This document shows, one piece after another, positions 23,940-32,622 of a DNA stretch of 64,000 nt. Both the position numbers and the translations under genes were made by a program. Positions within the stretch are counted from its first letter, which is position 1. Every line of letters begins with the position of its first letter. This DNA comes from Enterocloster lavalensis (GTDB lineage Bacteria; Bacillota; Clostridia; Lachnospirales; Lachnospiraceae): the NCBI RefSeq assembly GCF_902364025.1, contig NZ_CABJCG010000011.1:124001-188000 (forward strand). Direction: 5' to 3'. The notes beneath the pieces were generated by a model. That model saw only the letters and a list, made by a program, of their open reading frames with translations, searched no databases and was not told where the DNA came from.

Positions 23940-25262
23940 TCACCGGTATAACTCCCGCTTTTCAGCAAATTCCTGCTTTATGCTTTCCATTATTTTACAG
24001 TCCGTCAGCATATCCAGGGACGCCCCCGCCATGGCCTTAGCCCCGTAGATCACGCAGCTGTGGGCCGCCTCCGTCTTTCCCGCTTCCACATAGTCTTTGG
24101 AATGGGAGGACGTGCCCGAGGGCACGAATTTGACCCGGATACAGCTGCCCGGAAGCTCGTGCATCACATTGCCGAAATCCGTGGAGCCGGTGCGCTCCCT
24201 GGGCGGCGTGATCCCCGGCGCGCCAGCCAGCCGCGCGTTCTCGACCAGGAGATCGTTCAGCGTCAGGTTTGGCACCTTGTTGGCCAGGGCCGGTTTCTCC
24301 GCGATCTCGCAGGTCACCCCGGCCATCAGCGCCGCCCCCCGCACAATATCCCGGAACCGCTCCGCCACCTGGTCCAGATAATCTCTGGAGAAGGAGCGCA
24401 GGGCAAAGCTTCCCACCGCCTCGGAGGGGACCACATTTTCCGGCCCCGGAAGGGTTTTCACCGTATAGTGCATGCGAACGTCGTCCCGGACGTGCTCCCG
24501 CAGAAATTCCACTCCCTGGAAGGCCAGCAGCAGCGCGTCGAATGCGCTTCTGCCCTCCTCCGGCATGATGGCCGCGTGGGCCTTTTTCCCGTGGAATGTC
24601 ACGTCAAAGGAGGACAGCGCCAGACAGCGGATGTCCGTGCAGGTGTCCGGCCCGCCGTGCATCATCAGCGCCACGTCGATGTCTTTCAAATAACCGGCCT
24701 CCATCATATTGATCTTTCCGCCGAAGGTCTCCTCGGCGGGGGTGCCGTAAACCACCAGTGTAAACGCCTGGTCCCTGCAGCAGTTTTTCAGCGCCACCGC
24801 CGCGCCCAGGCAGGCCGGTCCCTGCATATGGTGCCCGCACCCATGCCCCAGCCCGGCCAGAGCGTCGTACTCACAGAGGAGGCCGATGCGGGGGGCCGGG
24901 CCGCCGGGAGGCTCAGCCAGGCCAGCGGGGGGCTCAGCCAGGCCAGCGGGGGGCTCAGCCAGGCCAGCGGGGGGCTCAGCCAGGCCGGCGGTGGGCTCAG
25001 CCGGGCCGGCGGGGGGCTCAGCCATCCGGCCGCTCCCCTCCGCCCCGTTTCCCACGCTATGGTACATGGCCCTAAAGGCGCTTTTCAGCCCTGCAATAGG
25101 GCGCTCTACCGTGAATCCGTTCTCCACCAGATACCCGCATAACAGATCCGCGGCCATCATCTCCTCCCCGTCGCATTCGGGGTGATCGAATATGGTATCG
25201 GCCATTTCACACAGCCGTTCCTTCTGTCTGTCTATCTCCTCAAAAATCCGTTCCTTTAACAT
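23940..25262 (-). CDS. M20-family amidohydrolase with an in-frame heptapeptide repeat
   Basis: This 440-residue metal-dependent amidohydrolase resembles AbgB/HipO-like enzymes that cleave N-acyl amino acids or p-aminobenzoyl-glutamate. Metal-site motifs are LCEYDALAGLGHGCGHH (about 129-145), the TPAEE glutamate pair near 185 and a late GSTDFGNV. Residues 81-122 are six copies of a seven-residue unit (AEPPAGL and variants), inserted in the loop before the first metal motif, where relatives have only a few residues. It is 20 bp downstream of the YfcC carrier gene, which probably imports the substrate; a LysR regulator is divergent. Confidence 0.9.
   Translation of the reverse strand: MLKERIFEEIDRQKERLCEMADTIFDHPECDGEEMMAADLLCGYLVENGFTVERPIAGLKSAFRAMYHSVGNGAEGSGRMAEPPAGPAEPTAGLAEPPAGLAEPPAGLAEPPAGLAEPPGGPAPRIGLLCEYDALAGLGHGCGHHMQGPACLGAAVALKNCCRDQAFTLVVYGTPAEETFGGKINMMEAGYLKDIDVALMMHGGPDTCTDIRCLALSSFDVTFHGKKAHAAIMPEEGRSAFDALLLAFQGVEFLREHVRDDVRMHYTVKTLPGPENVVPSEAVGSFALRSFSRDYLDQVAERFRDIVRGAALMAGVTCEIAEKPALANKVPNLTLNDLLVENARLAGAPGITPPRERTGSTDFGNVMHELPGSCIRVKFVPSGTSSHSKDYVEAGKTEAAHSCVIYGAKAMAGASLDMLTDCKIMESIKQEFAEKRELYR
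24897..25022. repeat. 21-bp tandem repeat inside the M20 gene
   Basis: Six 21-bp units, near identical on the DNA level (GGCTCAGCCAGGCCAGCGGG core on the plus strand), encode six heptapeptides. The unit length is a multiple of three, so copy changes keep the frame. Confidence 0.95.
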
Positions 25263-25282
25263 TTTATATCATCTCCTATTAT

Positions 25283-26692
25283 TTACATCGGTCCCAGATG
25301 AATCGCCTGGGCGATCAGCAGCATCACCGCGCCGGTAGCCAGCCAAAGCAGGAAGCATTTCCACATAAACCGCATCCAGCGGTCGTAGGGAATATTTGCC
25401 GCGCCGATAATCCCCATCAGCGCCGTGGAGGTGGGCAGTATGTAATTGCAGAAGCCGTCTCCGAAATTGAAGGCCAGAATGGCGGTCTGCCGCGTCATGC
25501 CCAGCAGGTCGGCCAGCGGAATCATGATCGGCATCACCACCGAGGCCTGGCCGGAGCCGGAGGTGATAAACACATTGATAATGGTGTTGGCGATGAGCAT
25601 CCCGATCCCCTGGAGATAGAAGGGCACCACATTGAGGATTCCCGCCAGAGTATGAACCACGGTGTCGATGATATTTCCGTCGCCCATAATGGTGCCGATG
25701 CTCCTTGCCAGCCCGATGATCATAGCCGCGCCCAGCATATCCTTGCAGCCCGCCAGAAACTCCTTTGAAATCTCGTTGGCCGAGAAGCCGCCCACCAGGC
25801 CCACCACAATCCCCAGGGCAAGGAACACCGCGGCGTGCTCCGCCACATCCCAGCCCTTCATAATACTGCCGTAGACGATCAGTCCCATTGCCGCTACCAG
25901 ACAGCCGATGGTGATCCATTTCCGGGGCGTCATGGCGCCGAAATCCTCCAGCTTCAGGTCCTTTGCCAAGGCATTTTTCTGGTCCAGATCGTACATGGGG
26001 CTGAGTTGCGGGTTCTTGCGGATCTTGTTGGCATAGCGGATCAAAAACAGGTTGGTCACCACAAAGAACACGCCGAAACAGACGAACCGGTAGCCGATCC
26101 CCGAGTACAGCGGCAGATCCGCGATCTTCTGGCTGATCACCGTGGTGCTCACATTCAGCGTTCCCGTGGAAAATCCGATGGCGCCGCCCAGAATGATAAT
26201 CGCCACCCCGCAGATGGAATCCAGCCCCAGGGCCAGGGACAGCATCACCATCACCGGCGCGAAGGCGATGAACATGTTCACGGCCTGGGTCGTGCAGATC
26301 AGCGCGAACACCAGGGAGAGCAGCGGAATAAAAATCCCGATGTGGCCGGAAAACCGTCTGGCCAGCTTGGCGATCACCGCCTGCAGCGCTCCGGTTTTGG
26401 TCAGCATGTGAAACGCGCCGCCCGAGAACAGAATGACCATGATCAGGTCGGCATTTTTAATGAACGCATTGACAATATACTGGGTAATGAGTAACGGATT
26501 CACCGGCGTCCGCTCCAAACTGTTAAACTGGGACGGATCGATCACTTTAATCCCCTGGGCGTTCTCAAACCTGGCGTACTCCCCCGCTGGAATCAGCCAT
26601 GTAAACGCGATGGCGATGAGAATGATGGTGAAAATGATTACAAACGTGTGGGGCATCCGAAACCCCTTCCTGGTCTTATCTGCGTGTTCCAT
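25283..26692 (-). CDS. YfcC family (C4-dicarboxylate/basic amino acid type) carrier
   Basis: This 469-residue protein has about 12 membrane segments and matches the YfcC/ArcD-like DcuC superfamily. Marks are the N-terminal FRMPHTFVIIFTIILIAIAFTWLIPAGEY, the GTLNVSTTVISQKIADLP loop, and ITSGSGQASVVMPIMIPLADLLGMTRQTAILAFNFGDGF. Members carry amino acids, peptides or dicarboxylates; exact substrates are mostly unknown. ATG at 26692 is clear. It is the first gene of a two-gene operon with the M20 amidohydrolase, which points to an N-acylated amino acid or aryl-glutamate as the cargo. Confidence 0.9.
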   Translation of the reverse strand: MEHADKTRKGFRMPHTFVIIFTIILIAIAFTWLIPAGEYARFENAQGIKVIDPSQFNSLERTPVNPLLITQYIVNAFIKNADLIMVILFSGGAFHMLTKTGALQAVIAKLARRFSGHIGIFIPLLSLVFALICTTQAVNMFIAFAPVMVMLSLALGLDSICGVAIIILGGAIGFSTGTLNVSTTVISQKIADLPLYSGIGYRFVCFGVFFVVTNLFLIRYANKIRKNPQLSPMYDLDQKNALAKDLKLEDFGAMTPRKWITIGCLVAAMGLIVYGSIMKGWDVAEHAAVFLALGIVVGLVGGFSANEISKEFLAGCKDMLGAAMIIGLARSIGTIMGDGNIIDTVVHTLAGILNVVPFYLQGIGMLIANTIINVFITSGSGQASVVMPIMIPLADLLGMTRQTAILAFNFGDGFCNYILPTSTALMGIIGAANIPYDRWMRFMWKCFLLWLATGAVMLLIAQAIHLGPM

Positions 26693-26847
26693 ACCGTTTC
26701 TCCTTTTGAAATGCTTGATTTCAGGATGGCTGAGCTCTTGACCCTCCCGCTTAATTCCAGTATAATCGTGGCAAGATTATTTGTCTAATTTATTTTTGTC
26801 TTAATGATAATAGTCAAAAGCTATTATTAATTGTGAGGAGGCGGACT

Positions 26848-27759
26848 ATGGATTTACGGGAACAGGAGTACGTCGTGGCCTTGGCCCGGCATCAGAGCAT
26901 CACAAAGGCCGCGGAGGAGCTGTACATTTCCCAGCCCACCCTGAGCATTTTCTTAAACCGGCTGGAGGAGCGCATGGGCGTGCCTCTCTTCGACCGGGTG
27001 GGGAAACGTCTGGTTCCCACCTGCGCCGGAGCGCTCTACGTCCGCAGCGCCCGGGAAATGCTGGCGATCCAGAACGAATTCCGCGGGGAATTAAACGACA
27101 TGATCCAGGGCAGCGCGGGACGGCTGCGCCTGGGACTTCATTTGCGGCGCAGCCGCTACCTGCTGCCCAAGGTGCTCACCGAGTTCGAGCGCTCCTACCC
27201 CCAGGTGGAGGTGACCGTCGTTGAGACCAGCAGCCGGGACATGGAGCAGCGGCTTTTGGACGGGGATCTGGATCTGATTCTCACCAACCGCTTTTTCCAG
27301 CGGGACAAGCTGGACGTCATTCCCATTTACAACGACCACCTGGTGGCGGCCATCCCGCCGGAACATCCCGCTTGCGCCCAGGCCAGGGAGCTTCCCGGCC
27401 ACCGATACCTCTGGCTGGATTTGAAGCTTCTGGCGGAGGAGCGCTTCATACTCCAGGCCCCGGAGCAGTCCGTGCGCATTTTCACGGACGCCGCCTTCAC
27501 CTACGCCGGAATCAAACCCAGGCGCTGCTTTATCATTGAAAATATGGAAACCGCCGTCCAGATGGCGGCCGAGGGTTACGGGGTTGCGTTCAACTATGAG
27601 AGTTATGTGCGGTACTTTGATTACGAAAAGCCGGTCCGTTTCTTTTTGGTGGGATTTGCGGATTTCACCGTGCCCATTTCCGTGGCGTTTCGAAAGGGCG
27701 GTTATCTGCCGGAATTTATCCAAACATTTATCCGGCTGCTGGAAACGCATTTTAACTGA
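26848..27759 (+). CDS. LysR-family transcriptional regulator
   Basis: This 303-residue protein has the LysR winged HTH at 1-60 (MDLREQEYVVALARHQSITKAAEELYISQPTLSIFLNRLEERMG) and a periplasmic-binding-like effector domain (about 90-300). ATG at 26848 has GAGGAGG. It is divergent from the YfcC/M20 operon with a 155-bp gap holding AT-rich candidate operator sequence (T-N11-A-type sites are possible), so it most likely controls that operon in response to the imported compound. Confidence 0.93.
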   Translation: MDLREQEYVVALARHQSITKAAEELYISQPTLSIFLNRLEERMGVPLFDRVGKRLVPTCAGALYVRSAREMLAIQNEFRGELNDMIQGSAGRLRLGLHLRRSRYLLPKVLTEFERSYPQVEVTVVETSSRDMEQRLLDGDLDLILTNRFFQRDKLDVIPIYNDHLVAAIPPEHPACAQARELPGHRYLWLDLKLLAEERFILQAPEQSVRIFTDAAFTYAGIKPRRCFIIENMETAVQMAAEGYGVAFNYESYVRYFDYEKPVRFFLVGFADFTVPISVAFRKGGYLPEFIQTFIRLLETHFN

Positions 27760-27777
27760 AAAATTCCTAAAAAGCAG

Positions 27778-27808
27778 TTGACTCTCACGCTGCGTGATAC
27801 TGTAGGAT
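27778..27808 (+). promoter_or_regulatory. MerR-type promoter with 19-bp spacer and dyad
   Basis: TTGACT (27778-27783) and TAGGAT (27803-27808) are separated by 19 bp, and the spacer contains the inverted repeat TCACGC-T-GCGTGA (27785-27797). Overlong spacers with a central dyad are the hallmark of MerR-controlled promoters; this one precedes the MerR gene and implies autoregulation. Confidence 0.8.
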
Positions 27809-27887
27809 ACAGTTAAGGGAAGCGGCCGGACCTGTTCGCCGGCAAAGCTCCGGGCCGTTTTCCCAACCAAGTAAGGAGTGGATCGCC

Positions 27888-28760
27888 ATGAAAACCATAA
27901 GCCAGGTGGCCGGGCTGACCGGAATCAGCACGCGCACATTGCAATATTACGACGAAATCGGGCTGTTAAAGCCCAGTGAGATCACAGCCAAAGGCTACCG
28001 TCTTTACGGCGACGAAGCCCTGGAACGGCTGCAGCAAATCCTGTTTTTCAAGGAGCTGGATTTCAAGTTGAATGAGATTAAGGAAATACTTCGGACCCCC
28101 GACTTTGACAAGCTGTCGGCCTACCGGAATCAGAAGAAACTGCTCACCTTAAAACGCGACCGGCTGGATAAGCTGATCGCACTGCTGGAGAAATTGGAGA
28201 GAGGAGAACCGTGCATGAGTTTTGAAGAATTCAATTTAAATGAATACATCGACGCGCTGGAACAGTTCAAGCGCGAGAACGCGGAAGAGGTTGTAAAATA
28301 CTGGGGCAGCGTGGAGGACTTCGACCAGTTCATCAGCCGCGTCCGGGACGACAAGGACAACGTGGCCCGGCTGGCCGTCAAACAGTTCGGCAGCGTGGAA
28401 AAATACACCGAAGCCATGAAACAGAACCTGGCCCATTTCCCGGAATTGATGGAAAAGGCAAAGGCGCTCCAGGAAAATAAGGACGACATTTTAAAGCGCA
28501 GCGACGACCTGTTTCGAAAACTGACCGCCGACCGTTCCAAAGCCCCCGACTCACCGGAGGTCCAGGAAATGCTTCAGGAGCTGATGGACTTCACCCGCGA
28601 GACCAGCGCCAGGTGGACCGGCGATCTGGGCGAGGGGTACTGGGATATGGTGCTGGAAGGTTATGGCAACGAGCTGATCCGTAAGGTAACGGATCAAAAG
28701 TTCGGCGAGGGGGCCGCGGATTATGCGGCGGAGGCGTTGAGGGCGTATTTAAACAAATAA
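27888..28760 (+). CDS. MerR-family regulator with TipAS-type C-terminal domain
   Basis: This 290-residue protein has a MerR HTH (residues 1-70: TISQVAGLTGISTRTLQYYDEIGLLKPSEITAKGYRLYGDEALERLQQILFFKELDFKL), a coiled coil, and a helical C-terminal domain of about 170 residues like the thiopeptide-binding TipAS domain (the EEVVKYWGSVEDFDQF and ARWTGDLGEGYWDMVLEGY stretches). TipAS proteins bind antibiotics and activate resistance genes. No target gene lies directly downstream; the gene's own promoter has a MerR operator. ATG at 27888 has AAGGAG. Confidence 0.9.
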   Translation: MKTISQVAGLTGISTRTLQYYDEIGLLKPSEITAKGYRLYGDEALERLQQILFFKELDFKLNEIKEILRTPDFDKLSAYRNQKKLLTLKRDRLDKLIALLEKLERGEPCMSFEEFNLNEYIDALEQFKRENAEEVVKYWGSVEDFDQFISRVRDDKDNVARLAVKQFGSVEKYTEAMKQNLAHFPELMEKAKALQENKDDILKRSDDLFRKLTADRSKAPDSPEVQEMLQELMDFTRETSARWTGDLGEGYWDMVLEGYGNELIRKVTDQKFGEGAADYAAEALRAYLNK

Positions 28761-28796
28761 GGCGCGTTGTCGCTGTTTACACACGGTGTGATATTG

Positions 28797-28802
28797 TATA
28801 AT
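28797..28802 (+). promoter_or_regulatory. candidate -10 box ahead of the stem-loop and REP copy B
   Basis: TATAAT lies in the gap after the MerR gene, with TTTACA at 28776-28781 (15-bp spacer, short). If used, it would give an RNA of about 75 nt ending at the 28844-28884 stem-loop. Speculative. Confidence 0.3.
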
Positions 28803-28843
28803 GATTTGATGGAACCGGATTGACCGGAATCATCAAGCGCACA

Positions 28844-28884
28844 ATACCGGAAGGCGGCGTAATGTTCACGCCGCCTTCCGGTAT
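28844..28884. terminator. 16-bp stem-loop between convergent transcripts
   Basis: ATACCGGAAGGCGGCG and CGCCGCCTTCCGGTAT form a perfect 16-bp stem with a 9-nt loop. T-runs are weak on both sides. It lies between the MerR gene and the end of the FdrA operon and directly precedes REP copy B. Confidence 0.7.
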
Positions 28885-28890
28885 CTCATT

Positions 28891-28937
28891 GAATGTAATA
28901 GGCCGCTGGCGCAGCCCACGGATGATTGTTTCCGCTT
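28891..28937 (+). repeat. REP-like palindromic element, copy B
   Basis: GAATGTAATAGGCCGCTGGC, GCAGCC, then CACGGATGATTGTTTCCGCTT match copies at 42121 and 48447 except around the right arm. It follows the stem-loop at 28844 by 6 bp. Confidence 0.8.
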
Positions 28938-28944
28938 CTGTTTT

Positions 28945-29409
28945 CTATACAAATATACGCATAACCAGCATCCCAAGCATAGCATTGATAATACTGATTG
29001 CCAAAAGCGGCAGATAATGCCTGTTTTTTACGCCCGCCACATTTAGCACTCTCCCAATATATTGAATCTGTGCTCCCAAAAGGAAGATCGCGGGCGTCAG
29101 AATCATAATGTCGTGAGCATCCAGAAGACCTTCCGTAAAAAGTCCCACCGCCACGCCCACACCCCCGGCGGTTCCCATCCATGCGCTTAAAATTACGGTT
29201 GCCGCGGCTCCGGGGAGCGTGAATACCGCCATAAGCGGGTCCAAAATACGGCTCAGCACATCCAGAAGCCCGGATATTTTTAATACGCTGATCAGCACAT
29301 ATGCCATCAGTATATTCGGAATAATGCTGCTCGTGCCAATCTTCAGACCTTTTCTTGCCCCCTCAATAAAGACTTCCGTTACCATCTTTTTCTCTGTTTT
29401 CGCTCCCAT
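28945..29409 (-). CDS. YjiG family nucleoside-recognition/gate domain membrane protein
   Basis: This 154-residue membrane protein carries a gate/nucleoside-recognition-like domain: EGARKGLKIGTSSIIPNILMAYVLISVLKISGLLDVLSRI, then PGAAATVILSAWMGTAGGVGVAVGL. It pairs with the preceding YjiH-like gene as in E. coli yjiH-yjiG, whose role in transport is suspected but unproven. The start at ATG 29409 has a GGGAGGGAG site; a GTG seven codons earlier is possible. It is the last gene of the nine-gene operon and may help import or export its substrate. Confidence 0.82.
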   Translation of the reverse strand: MGAKTEKKMVTEVFIEGARKGLKIGTSSIIPNILMAYVLISVLKISGLLDVLSRILDPLMAVFTLPGAAATVILSAWMGTAGGVGVAVGLFTEGLLDAHDIMILTPAIFLLGAQIQYIGRVLNVAGVKNRHYLPLLAISIINAMLGMLVMRIFV

Positions 29410-29431
29410 TCCCCATTCTCCCTCCCGCACG

Positions 29432-30145
29432 TTATTCAGGACAAATTTCAGATTCGCGTTCCATAAAATGCAGATACAACCGCATCAGATTCGTCCCAAA
29501 AATTTTGAACGCCACGATTACCGTAAAGGGTATGATCATCGGCATCGTCACCGCCAGACTCCCGTCAGCGCATGTCAGCGCAAATAATGCGGCGCCGCTG
29601 CCAAAGAAGTTCACAATCACAGCGCCTCCCGACAGTTGGAACGCGGCAAAGATACTTCTCTGACGATCTGTGATCTCTCCCGCCTCCCACAGTTCCTTTG
29701 TCATCACCGCTCCCACGTCCACATTCTGAAGGCTGGCAATCAGGGTCAGGCCGGCTGCCCCGGGAATCCCCAGGCAGCTTTTTAAAAGCGGCGTCATCAG
29801 CTTTCTGGCCGCCTCCAGGGCCCCGAAATGCTCCGATACCTGGATCATCCCAATGGCCAGCATAACCGGCGGAAGCAGGGAACATGCAAACAGGAAACCA
29901 TCCTTAGCACCGCTGCCTCCCGCCCCTGCAAAGGTCATGACCTTAGGCTGCGTGACAATGCTTCCAAAGGATCCGCACAGAGTGGAAAAATCCAGGATAC
30001 CGGTCCAGTTACCGCTGCCCTTAAATATGCCTGAAAAGAAAATGCAGGTAAACAGCAGCGCAATACAGGGCCCAATCCCCAACCGCACGCCCTGGCCCGA
30101 AGCCCTCCCCGTGCCGGCAGCGAGGTCTTTCTTACGTTTCTCCAT
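29432..30145 (-). CDS. YjiH family nucleoside-recognition/gate domain membrane protein
   Basis: This 237-residue polytopic protein has the YjiH-type layout: RLGIGPCIALLFTCIFFSGIF, then GFLFACSLLPPVMLAIGMIQVSEHFGALEAARKLMTPLLK and PGAAGLTLIASLQNVDVGAVM. It ends 23 bp before the YjiG gene and starts 25 bp after the DJ-1 gene, within the FdrA operon. E. coli yjiH-yjiG adjoins iadA (isoaspartyl dipeptidase). Here the pair may be the transporter of the amide or ureido substrate of the operon; this is inference from position. ATG has AAGGAG. Confidence 0.82.
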   Translation of the reverse strand: MEKRKKDLAAGTGRASGQGVRLGIGPCIALLFTCIFFSGIFKGSGNWTGILDFSTLCGSFGSIVTQPKVMTFAGAGGSGAKDGFLFACSLLPPVMLAIGMIQVSEHFGALEAARKLMTPLLKSCLGIPGAAGLTLIASLQNVDVGAVMTKELWEAGEITDRQRSIFAAFQLSGGAVIVNFFGSGAALFALTCADGSLAVTMPMIIPFTVIVAFKIFGTNLMRLYLHFMERESEICPE

Positions 30146-30170
30146 CCCTTCTCCTTTCCTTTTGCAGACA

Positions 30171-30752
30171 TTAGTATCCCATCAATGTCTTAACCTTCAG
30201 CGCCTCTTCCGGGCTTGTCAGCATTTCCAAAAGCTTGAACGCCACATCCGGAGCCGTCTCAGGGCAGTAGGATGAGATAACATTTTTGTCCACTACAATC
30301 CGCTCATTGACCACATCCACCTCATACTGTGCCAGCTGCTTCTGTCTGCGGCCGTTTTTCAGGTGGTAGGTGGTAGCCTTGCGCCCCTTTAATATACCCG
30401 CCTGGCCCAAAATGATGGAGGCAACGCAGATCGAGGCGATAATCTTGCCCTTCTCGTCAAATGCACGGATCAGACTCAGCAGGCGTTCGTCTGAGCAGGA
30501 CTCATAAAAATTGTAGTTTGCAAATCCGCCCGGAAATGCCAGCGCCTCATAGTCATCTACATTGATCTCATCAATCGTCTTATCCACAATCACCGGAACA
30601 TTAAAGGTTGCGTTAACTGTTTTGGTAAAACCGCAGGTTTCCAACGGCAGCTGATAGTCAAAATCATTTCTGGCCCATCCCAGCACGTCCACAAACACGC
30701 TGAACTCCATTGTTTCAAATCCTTCTGCTAAAAATAATAATGTTTTCTTCAT
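30171..30752 (-). CDS. DJ-1/PfpI family protein
   Basis: This 193-residue protein has the class I glutamine amidotransferase-like fold of DJ-1/PfpI: LLFLAEGFETMEFSVFVDVL with the conserved Glu (Glu13 or Glu16), LAFPGGFANYNFY, the nucleophile elbow ASICVAS with Cys109, and ATTYHLKNGR. DJ-1 relatives include amide hydrolases, glyoxalase-like and isocyanide hydratase enzymes. It follows the carbamate kinase gene by 27 bp in the operon. An amidase or hydratase acting on an operon intermediate is plausible but unproven. Confidence 0.88.
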   Translation of the reverse strand: MKKTLLFLAEGFETMEFSVFVDVLGWARNDFDYQLPLETCGFTKTVNATFNVPVIVDKTIDEINVDDYEALAFPGGFANYNFYESCSDERLLSLIRAFDEKGKIIASICVASIILGQAGILKGRKATTYHLKNGRRQKQLAQYEVDVVNERIVVDKNVISSYCPETAPDVAFKLLEMLTSPEEALKVKTLMGY

Positions 30753-30779
30753 AAAATCATATCTCCTTTTCTATTTTTT

Positions 30780-31739
30780 TTATGACACTCCGCTCAGCAT
30801 TTCCTCATCTGCCGAGATGATTGTTCCACAGCCTTCCTCCACCGCCTCCCGGGCGCGCTCCAGAGAACTGATGATTACCTTTCCCTTAGGATTGTGGCGG
30901 ACAAACTTCAACGCAGCCTGTACTTTCGGCAGCATGCTGCCTGCCGGGAACTGACCTTCCTTCACATATCGCTCCAGCTCACTGCCGGTCACAGACCCCA
31001 GCTGCCTCTGGTTCTTTTTTCCAAAATTAACCGAAACTGCATCCACGGCAGTCAAAAGCAGAAGAATATCCGCCTGTATGCTTTCTGCCAGCTTCTCCGC
31101 CGCAAAATCCTTATCAATTACGGCCGCCGTCCCCCGGCAGATGCCGTGCTCCTTGATAATCGGGATTCCGCCTCCACCCACGGCAATGGTAATATACCCG
31201 CTGTCCATCAGCCGGCGGATAACCGGCATCTCCTGGATTTCCACAGGAAGCGGTGACGCCACCACCCGCCTGTATCCACGGCCCGAATCCTCCACAAATG
31301 TGGTGTGGCCCGATGTAGACAGCTTTTCCGCCTCTTCCCGGGTATAAAAAGCGCCGATTGGCTTGGTGGGATTCTGAAATGCCGGATCTTTGGTATCCAC
31401 CACTACTCTGGTCAGCACCGCGGCCACCGGCCTGTCGATCCCGCGCACATTCAGTTCATTGGTTATACCGTTCTGCAAATGATACCCGATGTAGCCCTGG
31501 CTCATGGCTCCACACTCGGGAAGGGCCACATCGGCGGAAATAGCGTCAGCGGCCGCCGCGTAATCCATAGAAAGCTGAATCATCCCCACCTGAGGTCCGT
31601 TGCCATGGCAGATCACCAGATGATGTCCGTCCTCGACCATATCCGCAATCACCTTGGCGATCCACCTGGTTTTCAGTTTTTGCTCTTCCGGGGTGTTCCC
31701 AAGGGCGTTTCCCCCCAGAGCCATCACAACTTTACTCAT
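30780..31739 (-). CDS. arcC: carbamate kinase
   Basis: This 319-residue enzyme makes ATP from carbamoyl phosphate and ADP, releasing carbamate. It begins VVMALGGNALGNTPEEQ, contains VICHGNGPQVGMI, EDSGRGYRRVVASPLP, IAVGGGGIPI and the VIDKDFAAEKLAESIQADILLLLTAVDAV segment, and ends PKGKVIISSLERAREAVEEGCGTII, all typical of ArcC-like kinases. ATG at 31739 overlaps the DUF2877 stop (ATGA), so it is coupled to the preceding gene. In E. coli the same neighbours (fdrA, ylbE, ylbF) are followed by the carbamate kinase gene ybcF. Confidence 0.96.
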   Translation of the reverse strand: MSKVVMALGGNALGNTPEEQKLKTRWIAKVIADMVEDGHHLVICHGNGPQVGMIQLSMDYAAAADAISADVALPECGAMSQGYIGYHLQNGITNELNVRGIDRPVAAVLTRVVVDTKDPAFQNPTKPIGAFYTREEAEKLSTSGHTTFVEDSGRGYRRVVASPLPVEIQEMPVIRRLMDSGYITIAVGGGGIPIIKEHGICRGTAAVIDKDFAAEKLAESIQADILLLLTAVDAVSVNFGKKNQRQLGSVTGSELERYVKEGQFPAGSMLPKVQAALKFVRHNPKGKVIISSLERAREAVEEGCGTIISADEEMLSGVS

Positions 31740-32620
31740 ATCAATTTTCCTCCATATCTCAACCCGCACACAATCCCCATCAGCGTATCACAGCCTGAAG
31801 AGTGGCCCACTGACAAAAGCTGTTGCAGCTTGGCGCACAGACATACTTCATCTTCTCCCCTGAGGCATTCCAAAAGTTCCAGAATCCCCTGGCTGAAATA
31901 TCCCTTTGCCGCCCATTTCAGAAACTGTGCGCTGACCGCGGTCGTCTGCGTCTCCCCACAGACCGCCAGGCATTCCCCCAGCTCGGCAAGCTTCCGTATG
32001 GGATAGTCCCGGTTAAACCAAAAGGCCGCCAGCATTCCCGCTATAAAATCGTCGCAGGACGGAGTCAGTCCCCAGCCCAATCCAACTAATTGTTTTCCAA
32101 CTGTTGCAGCTTCTTTGGCTTCAGCCCCGAGAGCCGCGGCGATCAACCGGTAAATCCGCTCCTTCCAGGGCAGCAGAGGGGAGTCAAGGGCGGGATCGAC
32201 CGTGAATCCAAGGGCGGACTTTGCGGCGTTCTCTCCCGCTTTCCTGTTCAAAATTTCCAGAAGTGCCGCCGCCGGGGCGTCTCCCCTGAGACGGTTGGCG
32301 CTCAGGTTTTTTAACTGCTCCCTGCCCCAGGACAGCACAACCGGCCCATTCTGCCCATCCAGCCGGATTTCCGCTTGTGTGGCCCGGCAGGCGCCGCCTT
32401 CCCGTATCCCCGAGAGCCGTTCCATCCCGTCTTCTTCCAACCGGATTGCAAAGGGATGGAGCAGCGTGCGGCGGCTGATGAGAGAGATTAAATTCCCATT
32501 TTCCAGCCGGATGTTCACCGTATGGCGGTACACGGAGTGAACGGCTCCTTCACTCCATTTTCCCCGAGGCGGCAGGCAGTCCACGGCTGTACCTGCCAAA
32601 TCCTTTACCCGCGGTCCCAT
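31736..32620 (-). CDS. DUF2877 protein (YlbF/AllH-type carbamoyltransferase subunit)
   Basis: This 294-residue soluble protein matches DUF2877: KATLL-like HSVYRHTVNIRLENGNLISLISR opening, then the conserved AAATVGKQLVGLGWGLTPSCDDFIAGMLAAFW region, and a C-terminal LSVGHSSGCDTLMGIVCG motif. In E. coli the YlbF protein works with FdrA and YlbE; these are proposed to form an oxamate carbamoyltransferase, with carbamoyl phosphate passed to carbamate kinase. ATG at 32620 lies 3 bp after the stop of the 53-residue gene; GTG 32626 overlapping that stop is an alternative start. Confidence 0.88.
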   Translation of the reverse strand: MGPRVKDLAGTAVDCLPPRGKWSEGAVHSVYRHTVNIRLENGNLISLISRRTLLHPFAIRLEEDGMERLSGIREGGACRATQAEIRLDGQNGPVVLSWGREQLKNLSANRLRGDAPAAALLEILNRKAGENAAKSALGFTVDPALDSPLLPWKERIYRLIAAALGAEAKEAATVGKQLVGLGWGLTPSCDDFIAGMLAAFWFNRDYPIRKLAELGECLAVCGETQTTAVSAQFLKWAAKGYFSQGILELLECLRGEDEVCLCAKLQQLLSVGHSSGCDTLMGIVCGLRYGGKLI

Positions 32621-32622
32621 AC

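Noticed and set aside
24060..25142. Open plus-strand frame opposite the M20 amidohydrolase
   Set aside because: Shadow of a real gene; the repeated SQASGGL block only mirrors the heptapeptide array of the minus-strand gene.
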